NCBI RefSeq assembly: GCF_949628265.1
Contig: NC_088787.1
Location: 14,746,501 to 14,810,500, forward strand
Reading direction: 5' to 3'
From: Cloeon dipterum
Lineage: Eukaryota; Arthropoda; Insecta; Ephemeroptera; Baetidae
DNA: 64,000 bases
Under the pieces are notes generated by a model, which did not search any database, had not been told where the DNA came from, and worked only from the letters and a program-made list of their open reading frames with translations. A program made the position numbers and the translations under genes. Each line of letters begins with the position of its first letter. Positions within the stretch are counted from its first letter, which is position 1. Of the stretch, positions 36,501 through 47,911 are shown one piece after another.

Positions 36501-39500
36501 CACCTTTGAACTTCCGGTTGGTCACGTTTTTTTGCCATATCAAAATTAAATTTGTACAAAATTTTAATTTTTAAATCCGATAAAAGGGATTTTGCGCGGC
36601 AGGTCAAAGGTCACTGGTATCTCCGTTGATAGCTCGCAGCCATTTAAAGGTCGGTTTCAATATTTTTCACTTGACAACATGACATTTATCTAAATCGACT
36701 GTTTTTGTCTATTTTGGGCACTATGTCATCTGAGAATCTGGTGCAGGTTGAAATATTTGGCCACTTTCCATTTTCACTCTTTCGTTGTGTTGAGATCCCG
36801 AATAGGAATCGGGTTCGTCGACCCATCAGATTTGTTGCACCCCTATTTGTCTACCCTGTTGGTTGACAGTTTTTTTAGTTCATTCCAGCGCGTTGATTAA
36901 AAAAACACCATATATATGTAATGCAGCTTTATTTATGCGCATTTTTATGGCAAAAAATATATTGACAGAATTGCGTCGTGGATGAAAGTACAGATTGACT
37001 AACATCCAAAGTGCTTTGCATAAGCTTGTATCTTGTATGTATAGCATACGAAGCGGTTTTAAAAAGCCCAGGACCAGTATTCATTGTTGTATTATGCACA
37101 TTTATGCCACATGAGCCGCGCGCCTTTGGCGTATCAGACGGCAGACTTTATGCTGAGTGGCCTATTTTCGAGCAACAAAGAGATTCATGCAGTTGTGGAC
37201 TCACAGAATGAATTAATTCTCCGAGCTGGAAACTCGACAGGCTCTGTTGTGAGCTATATGACTTTACATTTTAAAAGAAACACTGCTCCCAATCCGTTTC
37301 GCAAAAGAGACGTTTATTAAATTAAGTGCGTTTTATAATTTAGTTTACGTAAGCATATCAAAGTCTGCCTTGCACAACCAAAAAGTGACTGCTGGCAAAT
37401 CGATAGCCTTTATTTTTAGCAAACTCGTGATTGGTTTACTCAGACAATTGGATGCATGTGCGCCCACCCAAAGTTTGGCAAGCACATGAATAAAAGCATT
37501 TGGCCACGTGAGAGCTGCTTTGTGCTGAGGTTGTTCGGAGACAATTAATGGATGGCTCCGATGGCTCAAACAACGAAAACGAATTTAAAATTCGGAGTAT
37601 TATCTACAATAATTTTTGAGAGGGGGTAAAACATCGCCAGAAGAGTGAAATTTGACGAGAGCCAATTAATCTTATCCAGATGGCCCTGGCTGCAATTGGA
37701 CCTATCGAAAAGTGCTTGTCAAATTCTTCGAGTGAGGCGCACCACGAGGCGGGTTAGGAGTTAATTGAAAAGTTAATTGGTAGATAGCTCTGGCGTCTGC
37801 AGGGCCTCGAGAGTGTTGGTTGCCCTTGCCTGCTCCCTCATTTCTTTCTCGAGTACCGTGGAGGCACAAAAATGTGGCCGCGCGGTTACTCATTTATTTA
37901 TAGGCCTCTAATTCCACACAACATGAAGCGCGAGGGACAAAAAATTGGAGCGAAAGAGCGGCACAACCCCTCATGTCTATACCAACGAGACGTAAAAGCT
38001 GCTGGCACGACAAAACGTGTGGGGGATTGAAAGGGTTAGATGGACGCACTATTTTCAACCCGTCTGACATTTAAGTCACGAGCAGGAAGCACATTTATTC
38101 ATGACTTTTCACGCCGATGTTTAGATGCAGTAGACTATATACTTGTACAAAAGATATTCCACACACTGCGGGGTACACTGTTATGCAAAAACTATTCAGC
38201 CAGCCGCGTTAGACATAACAAAACTCAGCACACTATGCCGGGAGAACGCGCAGCTGCAATGTGCTGATTTGCTGAGGTTTAAATATTTATTTTCACGCAG
38301 TTAGTTTTTGGTGAAATGTCCAGAAGAAACTTTCCATCTGTAGCCTATGTTTTCTAGGCAGTTCCAAATATAAGGAAAACTGATAAATGTATTTATCTTC
38401 AGACACAAATAGAATTGAAGTATTCCTAAGACTCATATCAAAAGCTTCTACGAATATTTTAACTTAAGTATAATTATACGTCATAATTTACTATCCTGTG
38501 TTCATTTTAATCTTTTAAGAGTAAATTTTAAGGTCCAAATTTAAAGGTGTCAAAACGAAAAGGAAAAATTGATCTACAGGAAAATGAACACAAGTTAACA
38601 AAAGCTGTCATTGATGAAATCGTTTTGTTGAATAATTTATAAGGCGGAATCTATTTGGAGTTTCACTATTGGGATACAAGTTAGATTGAAAAAATAACTA
38701 AATCACTTTTGTTTCATGTTTTATCCACTTTTACTCCAAAATAACTAATCAGACAGTACAAACAGCGTCCTATCAGTTTTATGTTTTAAAAAGTTTAAAA
38801 AAACATGCGGAAACCCTGCAATCTTTCAACGCGCCTTCAACGAAAAGGTTTCACACGAGATAACAGTGCGTTTCCCTAAAGAGGTTTCCAAAATATGGTT
38901 TTGTGGGTTTTGTTTATGTCGAAAACTCAGAAAATTATAGATAAACTTTTATTATCTGTACATGAGTACCGCGTGAGAAGCAAGCAATTAACCTCACAAC
39001 TCACTTAGTATTTATTAAAAATGCACACACTAGACTACATTCATTACTCTCAGTCTGCCGTAAGAGAGAGAGAGAGAACGCGCGCGCGGCTAACTAGAAC
39101 ATTATATGCAGCCTCATTTCGATATTCTGGGTTGTTGGAAATTTTTCATTGCCGCCTGGTTAACAACGCTCCTGCGAGTGACTCGTCAATTAATGGGTTT
39201 GAGTTTTGATGAGGCAAAACAACCCGCTGAACGTGGACAAAAACAACGTGTTGAGCGCCAAGCAGCCCCGCGGGTTATAATGGTAAATTAGCACATAATG
39301 AGGCAAAGGGTGAGTCATGGATTTTTGGCAAATATCGGCGATCAGCCTGCCTGGCACTTTTTGCAGGTGAACTCAGCGCGAGGAGAGATCTTTCTATTTC
39401 TCCGTGTGTTGGCAAACACACTCTCGCGTGGCTTATTATTCAAATAAAACAAGCGCCAGGGGACGCACCACACTGCCTGTGGCCGCAGAGCGGCGCACCA

Positions 39501-41342
39501 AAATAAATTTTTACTAGTTACCCCAAATGCTTTTTACTTGGAAGCAGTTGGGGCCGCGGCCAAAGCGAGGGAAAAAACCCGCTCGAGATTATTTCAGGAG
39601 TTAAGCTGTTTTTATGCCACCTCCAGCGGAGAGAAGGTGACATTATAAGGCCTTATTTTTTCTATATCCGGCGTCCAAACTATAAATAATTTTTATTTTG
39701 GTGTTATTTTTTGTGTGTTTTGTTGATAACTTTCCAGAAACTGTTTTGGTAAATAATTCGTTTTACTATGAATTTATCGATCACTAACATCGTGGAACTG
39801 CTAATAGCAATGCTAAAAACGCCAAAAGCGGTAAAAAGTGGACAGAAAGTAAAAAATTATTGTTTCTAAACTTCATGCATTTATATAGGATTTTATCATT
39901 TTTATTTTTACGGTGTAACGCACCATTTTATCCCTAAATTTTACCTCTCGCACTGTCATCACCAGCTTATTTAAAATTGGTTTGCAGGAGCTACCAAATT
40001 TTCTCTTTTTTTCATTATTTGGCAAATTCTGTCCTGCTCCTCTAGGCCAGCAGTTGTCATCCAATGCAGGGTACCAATCGACTCGTTCTATATAGTTCAT
40101 CCCTTAAATATCACACTTGCAAAGAACCAAAGACTCGTAGCAACACGATAGTTATTTCTATTTAATAGCCAAGCGTAAACAAACGATTGATTCTCTTTGT
40201 AATTTTGGTTAGTGCAAATGAATTGAGCTAATGGTCCTGATGGTGCGTCCCCGTTTAGTTAATTGTTCTCGGCTGCGATGTTGGAGCTCAGTTAAAATTT
40301 TGGACCCACTGTTCCACAGCAGGTATCATATATTTTTGTTGAGTGAAACCTTTTTTTAAAATGCTTAACAAAAAGGTGGCCTGATAAGAGTGAAATGGAA
40401 TGACGTCATTGTTATACGACGGGGCAATAGCAGCAGGGTGAAAGGGCATTAACAACCACGCTATATAGAATTTCCTCTGCCACGGATTGGCCCTCCTCTG
40501 CCTCCTTTATGTTTATACACCACGTGATGACGTAACTCTGCACGATTAGCACGACACAATCTCCCAAAAGAACCATCAATAGCTCTCAAAGCGCGTCTGA
40601 TCAAAGGAGTGACTCTCATCTGCACCACTTGTTTGTTTTGCATCCCGCTCTTGGGATACACTTTAATGGCTCGTCGCTTGATATCATCTTATTTTATATT
40701 TAACAAGAACCTATTTAACATATTTAGGTAGAGCGTCTTCGTTGAGATTAAAGACAAATGCTAATGACGCATAAAAAACCGCAAACGGAAAGTCCGTTTG
40801 GCAAAATTTGCAACCTTCTGTGGTTTGAGGTAAGCAGTGATTCTAAAGCCATGTTTGTGAAATAGAATCGCGCCTGCGGATATGTTTGAAATGCATAAAA
40901 ACAAACGAGTGGCTTTGCAACCTAAAATTTTAATCTTTGCTCTTAATTAATTCAACCTACTCAAAATTACATTTTCGCGGTAAGCATCTGGATTCAGCAT
41001 TTGGGGGTAAAATTTTTATATGAGCAATTGGATAAAAACAACATGTTATATGTACTAACAACTAAAAGTTAAAGGAAAACCAAACGTTTCAAGAATCGGA
41101 GCTAGAACTCTGAAAATGCATGATATTTAACCATATGGAACGTGTTATTTAGCACATATTAAAGTCGAAAAACAAAAAAACGAGACAATTCATTCGATAA
41201 TGAAAACAAACAAATCTGTTCAGTCAAACACAAGCCGAGGACCAAGTAGTGCCCCTCTCGGTCGGTCGCCCCTCCGACTGCGTGTCTCCGGGGGAGAGCC
41301 GCGTTTAGAGCGTTCGCTCCGAATGGTCCAGAAATAACATCT

Positions 41343-41575
41343 TCAGTGCTCGTCGGACTATGTCCCTATGCTGGTGCTCGCGCTGTGTCTGATGACCAAA
41401 CTCCTAGAGTATTCCTCGGGTCGCGTCTTGTACGTCCAAGATGCCCCGGCCCCCACACAAAAGCCCAGGGAGGGCTCCAAACGGCCCTGCCGGCGGAGGG
41501 CGCGCCGGGCCCCCGCAAAAACGCAACAGGCCCCGAGGAACGATAACCACAACGAGTCGTGCGACAATAGGAAAG
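41343..41575 (+). promoter_or_regulatory. Probable RUSC promoter and first exon (possible N-terminal coding extension)
   Basis: A TCAGT initiator at 41343-41347 sits in a GC-rich patch. A 10-codon upstream frame starts at 41360. A longer frame starts at 41368 (MLVLALCLMTKLLEYSSG, leader-like, then Arg-rich). It reaches donor AGGAAAG|GTAGAG near 41575. Splicing to the acceptor at 42715 would join this frame in phase to the RUSC ATG at 42721, through Glu-Lys. It may instead be entirely 5' UTR. Confidence 0.4.
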
Positions 41576-42720
41576 GTAGAGCACCAAGATGGCTGCCGTT
41601 GGGGGGCCCCGGGCTCATTGTGCGGGGGTGGTGTACACATAAACAATAATTATTGCGGAATACGTTGTGCAAGTGCTGCACACTCAGCCTGTTTTCGCGA
41701 TGATTCAATCGCGGCTTGCGAAACTGCTGCGTAACCCGAACGAATCATTTAGTTGGGCGTCCAACACAGGGTTGGGTTCGCGCCATCTTAAATTTTCTTG
41801 ATTTTTTTTCAGAGAGTGGTTATTTTAGATTGAGTTGCTAGATCTTACGCGCACAAAAAATACAGACGTTAATAGTTAACCTCTGATGCACGTACGCATC
41901 AGCAACTTAATTTTTCTTCCATCATTTAAAAGTTTACAAGTAAATATTTTACTAGAGATAACTTCTACGATTAGTAGAATACAAAACAAAAAATAGCATT
42001 CCAATTTGTTAGTAAGGAAAATAAAAGTTTGAACAAAATAGCTATAATAGAAAATGTTATGAATCAAGAACAAATTAAGGTTTTACTATCATCAACCATT
42101 CAAGTGATAAAAAAATTGTAAGTTAAATGCATTAAACTTTCTGTTAGCATGATATTTATTGCAATTTAAATGAAAACACTTCACAACTTGGCATTAAGCA
42201 GTAGTTGTAAATTTAACAATCAATCAATCAATCTGATCAAAATTCTTCAATTTTTCAATTGATTAAAATTAATTTAAAATTATTTGAGGCATTTTGCTCT
42301 CCTCTGAAAATATTTAGCACGCAATGCGAAATATTAGAAGGCGACAAGAAATCCCAGGAGTGCGCAGACTGCACTCACTTGCGTGGCAACGCGACGCGAC
42401 AAAACCTCTCTTTATTAGTCACTTCCTGCATCAATTCAAAGCATCTGGCTGCTCTCCTCTCTCGCATCGGAATGACTGGATGACATTATTGTAATGCCCT
42501 CATCTAAAGAACACATTTATTTATTTTGAATAGCGAGCTTAACTGCGCAATTCATATGCTTTTGAAATACGGAGATTTCAGCGATAGATTGTTGTTATTT
42601 AGTTTGTTAAAGAAGAGCAAATAATAAAATCAATCACGTGCACTTGATATAAATCTATATTTTACAGAAGAAAAAAAAATCATTATTTTTATTAACAGTC
42701 GACAAATTGTTACAGAAAAA

Positions 42721-45700
42721 ATGGGTGACCCAAACTGCAACAACCGCGGTTGGTGCGGCGAGGGTTGGCCCCGGAAGGGGCTGCTCTCGACCTTCAGCAT
42801 GTCAACGTACGACGACCTGGCCAGGGACCTGGACGCGAACCTGGCCCAAATCGATATGGACGAGGAGTTGGACATGCACTCTGTGCTCACCACGGTCAAC
42901 AACTATTCCGACTCGCAATCAGACGCATCCAGCAAGGTAATTAATTATACTCTATTACGCCTTTCGTGCCCGGTTTTTCTGCCCGGCGCCTTCACGTGCT
43001 CAGATAATTTTTAAGCAAAGTTAAGCTGTCGTGCTTTCGTGCGAGTGAATGATTTCCATATCTATTCGTTTTATTCGACTTTTCACGCAACCCCGTTACA
43101 CTGACGTTTATTCTGATGGATAAATTGTAATCTGCGTTTTCTTAAAACGTTATTAAGCAGAGGCACGCAGCCCTACCTGACTTTAAATTATTTCAAATGA
43201 GCATGAATCATGTTGTTTTACCTTTTCTATATTTCTCTCTTCTGATCCCTGTTTTGAGAGAGCGTGTTTTAATAATGAGTTTCAGGAGAGCGTGTGCCGG
43301 TCAGAGCCTCTATTCTCGCCGGTCAAAGACTCGCCCCTGACCAATTTGACGAACATTTCTGTCGATTCCTTGGATCTCGAGGGCGACATTTTGCTGACCT
43401 GCCAGGCCAACAAAGACAACTACACCATAGCTTTTGAAGACTACAGCACCGCTGGTACGCATAAATCATTATATAGAAGCGTCGAGAGGCAAAAATGATT
43501 TTTTCCTGCCCTTCAACAGGCGAAGACAGCTGGTGCGGGAGCCGCAAACTGTTTGATGTTTGCAGCTCCAGTTCGGACGAAGGCCTGGGAGCGGGCCCAG
43601 GGGCCCCTCTCAGCCTGGTGAGGCGACTCTTCCTGAAACAGCAACAGAGAAGCGAGGAGAGGATGAGCACCTCAAGCTCGAGCGAGCTCGACAGTTCGAG
43701 CAGATTTTGCCCAGCGAATATTAATGCACTTTTAAACAAGGCTAGAAAGGTAGCATATTTTTTCCAATGATTTAGGACTTAAACACTCAAACATTTATTA
43801 TCCAGGTAACCCAGTCGACACAAACTGAGGGCCAAAGTTTAAACCAGAGCGTACAGACCCGTTCTATTGCTGGGCAACAACACCAAAGTGCCAGCAGGCC
43901 CCACCTTCAAGTTTGCTACCCAAACTATGCCTTGCCCGACCTTTCCTTCCTGAAGACGGCCGGTACACCACCAGGAGCTACCGTTCATCTCGCGCCGAGA
44001 GGTCCGCCCACCAGAGCGGGAAGACCCGGTCGCCCGAGGCCGTTCTCTTTGGACGACGTCGAAAGGCTTAAGGACAAGGGACTTTCTCACGTAAGAGATT
44101 GGGACAGTCTGAATATTCTATTGCCTGCTGAGTGCAGGCAGATTCTTGAGGGGTCAAGCTCCTCCTCAGGGTATCATAGCCCTGCCACCCCTAGGACACT
44201 AGTGAGAGGAAAGGTAAAACATTGCACTTAAACTGCAGGAGCTGTTTGGAAATCAGGTTTGCTTCAACAGGGAAGCAAAGATGAGTTGAACAACAACCCG
44301 TGCTGGGACCAACAAACCAGTGAGGATGTGCTGAGGTTGCGAGCTCAGGTGTCTAGTCAGCTGCTCAGAACAGTGCAGTTCGCACCCCCCAATTCCCCGT
44401 GCCATCCACCAAAAGATGAAATATCAGAAGTTATTCCCCAGCAACACCGTATTCCCTTCAGTCTGCCTCTCAACCTGGACCTTTCAAGCGTATCAGGTAA
44501 ATTACGTCAGCCCTTGGACTTGAAAGGTTATGAAAATAGTAGTTAATTTCCCAGACATGGTGAGCTCGTTCCGCGTAGCATGTCAGCAGTACTCGGCGTG
44601 TCTGTCGGAACCAAACACACTGCAGACGGTGGCACTTCAGCAGATTTGCCCCGCCCTGACAGACATTCTGAGTCACGGTCTTCGACCTGAAGTAGACACC
44701 GGTTTTGGTATGGTGCCTAATTCAGCTTGGCGAGTGGTTGAAGCGGCCGCGCACAGCGGTCAAATCGCCAAGGCTTTGAACGACCTGTTGATGCGAGTCA
44801 ACGCTGACGATATGCTTACTGAAGGACCACTCAAAGTCAACGCTTTTATCTTCGGACTTATAAAGTAAGTATCTTAAACAAAAGCCAAAAATATCGTTAG
44901 AACGTTGCAGCAAAAAAATGAAATTATTAAAATTTTAATTAAAAAATGAATCATAACTTAATGTGGATTTTTTTCGTTAAATTTTCAGTGTTGGTGCGCT
45001 TGGAGCATGGCTGTCACTTTTACGAACGCGAGAGTCGCTAATCCGCAAGCACTACGTGTCCACCGCCTTCCTGGCCGGCGCCAGTAGCATTGCCCGGCAA
45101 CACTTTGACGCCGTGGTGGCCGCTGCGGACGCATTGCCCAGGCCACCAGCGCACCTGGACCTGTTGCTTGAGGTGAAACGGCTTCAGCGCGGCCTGAGGC
45201 CGTTGCTGAGTCGTCCTCGTTCTTGCGTCCACGAGAACCTCAGCCTACAGCTGGGACAAAATGGACCGGAAGAGCGGAGGCAGCGCCGCTGGTCGGCGAC
45301 CGCCTCTCCAAAGCTCGCACAGGCTCTTGAACGACTGGTGGCCGAGGAAGCGGCCAAAGCGGAGGCTTCTTCTGAAGAGCCTTCTGAGGCGGACAGTTTA
45401 GAGACCAGGTACCACAATCAATTTATTGTAGAATTCAATGGCTAGGAATTATGAATCAATAGAGCTGAGCTAAATTTTGAATTGATTATACCAACGTCTC
45501 ATATTGTAAAGAGATATGTGTCTTAATATTGCCTTCTATGCAATTCTGCTAATTGATTAGCAGCCACACTCCGAAAATATATATTATTTTTTAGCTCTTT
45601 ATATTAAACCAGTCCATCAATTTACTAAATAATACAAGGCTTTGATTTCACTGCTCTATGTATTAGCTCAATAGAAACATTTTTTCTAGATAAGTTTAAT

Positions 45701-46394
45701 TAACTTCGTAAATGATTTAATCTAAAAAGCCACGTCTGAAATGTTTCGCAGGGATCGATTTAAGAAATTGCAACGCCAGTGGGAGCTCATGAGCCGACCT
45801 TCGAGGATCCCCAGGCTCATCAACTCACCCTCCAGACCTATGGCACCCTCGTGGCCTCCCGCCCACACCCCCTCTCCGCCGCGGCCCGTTGAGCTGCGGC
45901 AAAAACCGTTTAAAGCGCCACCCCCTACCCCTCCTAAGCCCAAGACAACAGTGAAACCGCAACCCGCTGCGAAGAAACCCGCCGTCAGTTATAGGGGACA
46001 ACCACTGAGGTAAAATCAATTTGGATAGAACGCAGTTAGAGTTGCTGCAAATGTCAATTAGCCAGTTCACTTTCTCCATCAAGACTGTTTCATTAAGTGA
46101 TTGGAAAAGAATCAAGTTTATATCAATGTTTCGTAATAATAATGCTTTGTGAAGACAGATGGCTAATGGGGCTTTGTTGCATCGTATTGGAAATCAATTG
46201 GCAATTTAGCATTGCTAACATTTTGTACTTTCAGGCGTGTACAGACTGTGAGGCATCGGTTGGGAGCCGAGTCAGGCCACCTGAGTTACGACAAGGGCCA
46301 ATCGCTAGAAGTGCTGGTCTTCGTGGACTCGAAGTGGCTCCTGTGTGCCAAGGGGGCTCTGAAGGGCCTGGTGCCCCGCGAGGACGTCATGTGA
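42721..46394 (+). CDS. RUSC: RUN and SH3 domain protein, RUSC1/RUSC2 family
   Basis: Cytosolic adaptor; vertebrate RUSC proteins link small GTPase and signalling complexes to vesicle transport. Nine coding exons: 42721-42936, 43286-43454, 43520-43749, 43806-44213, 44271-44496, 44555-44864, 44989-45408, 45752-46009 and 46235-46394 (798 aa). Residues 1-416 are Ser-rich and low complexity. The RUN domain spans about 417-580 (SSFRVACQQYSACL, FIFGLINVGALGAWLSLLRTRESLIRKHY). A Pro-rich linker follows (PPPTPPKPK). The C-terminal 50 residues form an SH3 fold (LSYDKGQSLEVL, DSKWLLCAKG, KGLVPREDV) that lacks the usual ALYDY. The order RUN-linker-SH3 at the C-terminus is diagnostic. The start is the first ATG after acceptor TTACAG at 42715; a longer N-terminus is possible. 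Poly(A) signal at 46767-46772. Confidence 0.85.
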
Positions 46395-47843
46395 TCTCAC
46401 ACAAGGCTCCGGGGCCCATCCAAGGCGTGCCCCTAGGTCCGACCAACCGACTCTCGACTGAAAGGACTGATGGACAGTGCAATTTTGCTTGTGTGCAATT
46501 CTCTCATACAGACAAAAATTCAAAGTGCAGCATTTACTTTATAAGAGCAGGTTATATAGCAAGTTTCAGACGTAAGGGTGTAATTCTAATTGCGAAAGAA
46601 AAAGCTGTAATTATAGTGAACTCTAAATACCTGTAATTATGTATATCATCGATATATATCTCTCAATAAGGTGTACCTTAGCTGGTAAGAACGTAAGTAA
46701 TCCCACAGCTTACAAATTACTAGCAGCAAACAAGCATTGTAAGTCGAAACTAACTGTGCAAAAATCAATAAAAATCTATATATCACTACATCGCACAAAC
46801 GCTGTATTACTTTTGTTTTGAAAACATCAATAGCGACAAGGCCAATGGTGCATAATTTTGGCTATATAGTTATTTAAAAAATAATAGCTATTTAATTAAT
46901 GAACAGCAGGTCTTTTTCGTATCGCGCAGACCGAATTTCGTACAAGGTTGAACGTTTTTTCCTGCTAATGATGCGAGCCACTGAGTGTGAACTAAAAGGG
47001 AGGTAATAGTGATCGGTGGCCTGTGAGAGAGGTTTTAGACGGTCCTTCACGCTATCAAGCACCCAGCTAAATGTGGCTTGCAATGAAATTAAATACATAT
47101 ATGAATAAATACCGTAAAAAAATACTGACACCCAAATGAAATTTATTTCATTTCATGCAAAATTCATTCCACTTCGTTTTGGGTGTCATAATTAATTAGC
47201 AATCTTCTAGAAGTCGCATTGATATCATAATTTTTCTTTAACTACATCTCTATCTATCCAAGAATCAGACACAATCTACTCATAATTAAACAGTTTGAAA
47301 GTCTTGTGAACAACCACAATGGAGAAACTGAACTATATGGAAAAAGATTAGAGTGAGATTGAGCTTATTTGAAAAACTAGGCAACAGGCCAAGCTATAAC
47401 TATACACCCGAGTAATTATCACAATGTGCTCTCTTTCATATACGTATCAAGCGCTTGAAGAACCCTTATTAAGTAAAAATGGCATTTCTATAGGCACCTT
47501 GCAAATAGTATAAATATGTTGCAAGGTACTAGTAAGTTACGTTGGTCGATTAATTTATAGCAAGTTTTATAATGTGTACAGGTTTCGAGGCGAAATTGCT
47601 CGAGTTGAAAAACTGGAAACGTCAATTGCAAATTTTTTAACAATCGTTCAAGGTTACGCGCCGGCAAGTTTTATTTCCGTGCCCCAAGCAAGCGGAAGGA
47701 AATAGCAATTTAGCCATCGGATCTGGTCAAGAGATGATTTTTTTGCAGGAGCAAAAAATTGGTGCGGAGGCCACAAAGGATGGAGTTAATGCACACGCCG
47801 ATTGTAAGGTTGACACTTTCGAATCCCACCACGCTCAGGCAAA
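46395..47843. other. RUSC 3' UTR and intergenic DNA
   Basis: The RUSC 3' UTR runs to about 46.79 kb. Beyond it the DNA is AT-rich with no supportable gene. A 63-base inverted-repeat element lies at 47126-47188. Confidence 0.6.
47126..47188. repeat. 63-base hairpin-forming inverted repeat
   Basis: TGACACCCAAA at 47126-47136 is perfectly complementary to TTTGGGTGTCA at 47178-47188. Partial self-complementarity continues inward (ATGAAAT...ATTTCAT). It could be a tiny MITE relic or encode a structured RNA. No target duplication is evident. Confidence 0.6.
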
Positions 47844-47844
47844 A

Positions 47845-47911
47845 TTATTTAAGGGCCGGTAGCGGGGCAGTCGCCGCTCAGTCAGTCTAGTCGGCCGCAC
47901 GCTCAGCCCAG
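47845..47911 (+). promoter_or_regulatory. Probable black promoter and 5' non-coding exon
   Basis: A TATA-like TTATTTAA at 47845-47852 lies about 30 bases before a TCAGT initiator at 47878-47882, the classic arthropod core-promoter spacing. A short leader then ends at donor CCCAG|GTCAGT (47911/47912). The matching acceptor TTACAG ends at 50926, 21 bases before the black ATG. This implies a leader intron of about 3 kb. The assignment to black is inferred from position. Confidence 0.5.

Larger units (their letters stand above)
35628..42720. other. Long non-coding interval with two GC-rich patches
   Basis: About 7 kb between the kinase stop and the RUSC start. It includes the kinase 3' UTR (to about 35.84 kb), a GC-rich promoter-like patch at 36.1-36.5 kb, and a second one at 41.2-41.8 kb that probably begins the RUSC transcript. 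The AT-rich stretch between has a GA/GC dinucleotide tract at 39065-39089. I see no other gene. Confidence 0.6.

Noticed and set aside
46097..46636. 179-codon plus-strand frame
   Set aside because: It crosses the last RUSC exon in another frame. The correct frame gives the SH3 domain and the stop at 46392-46394.
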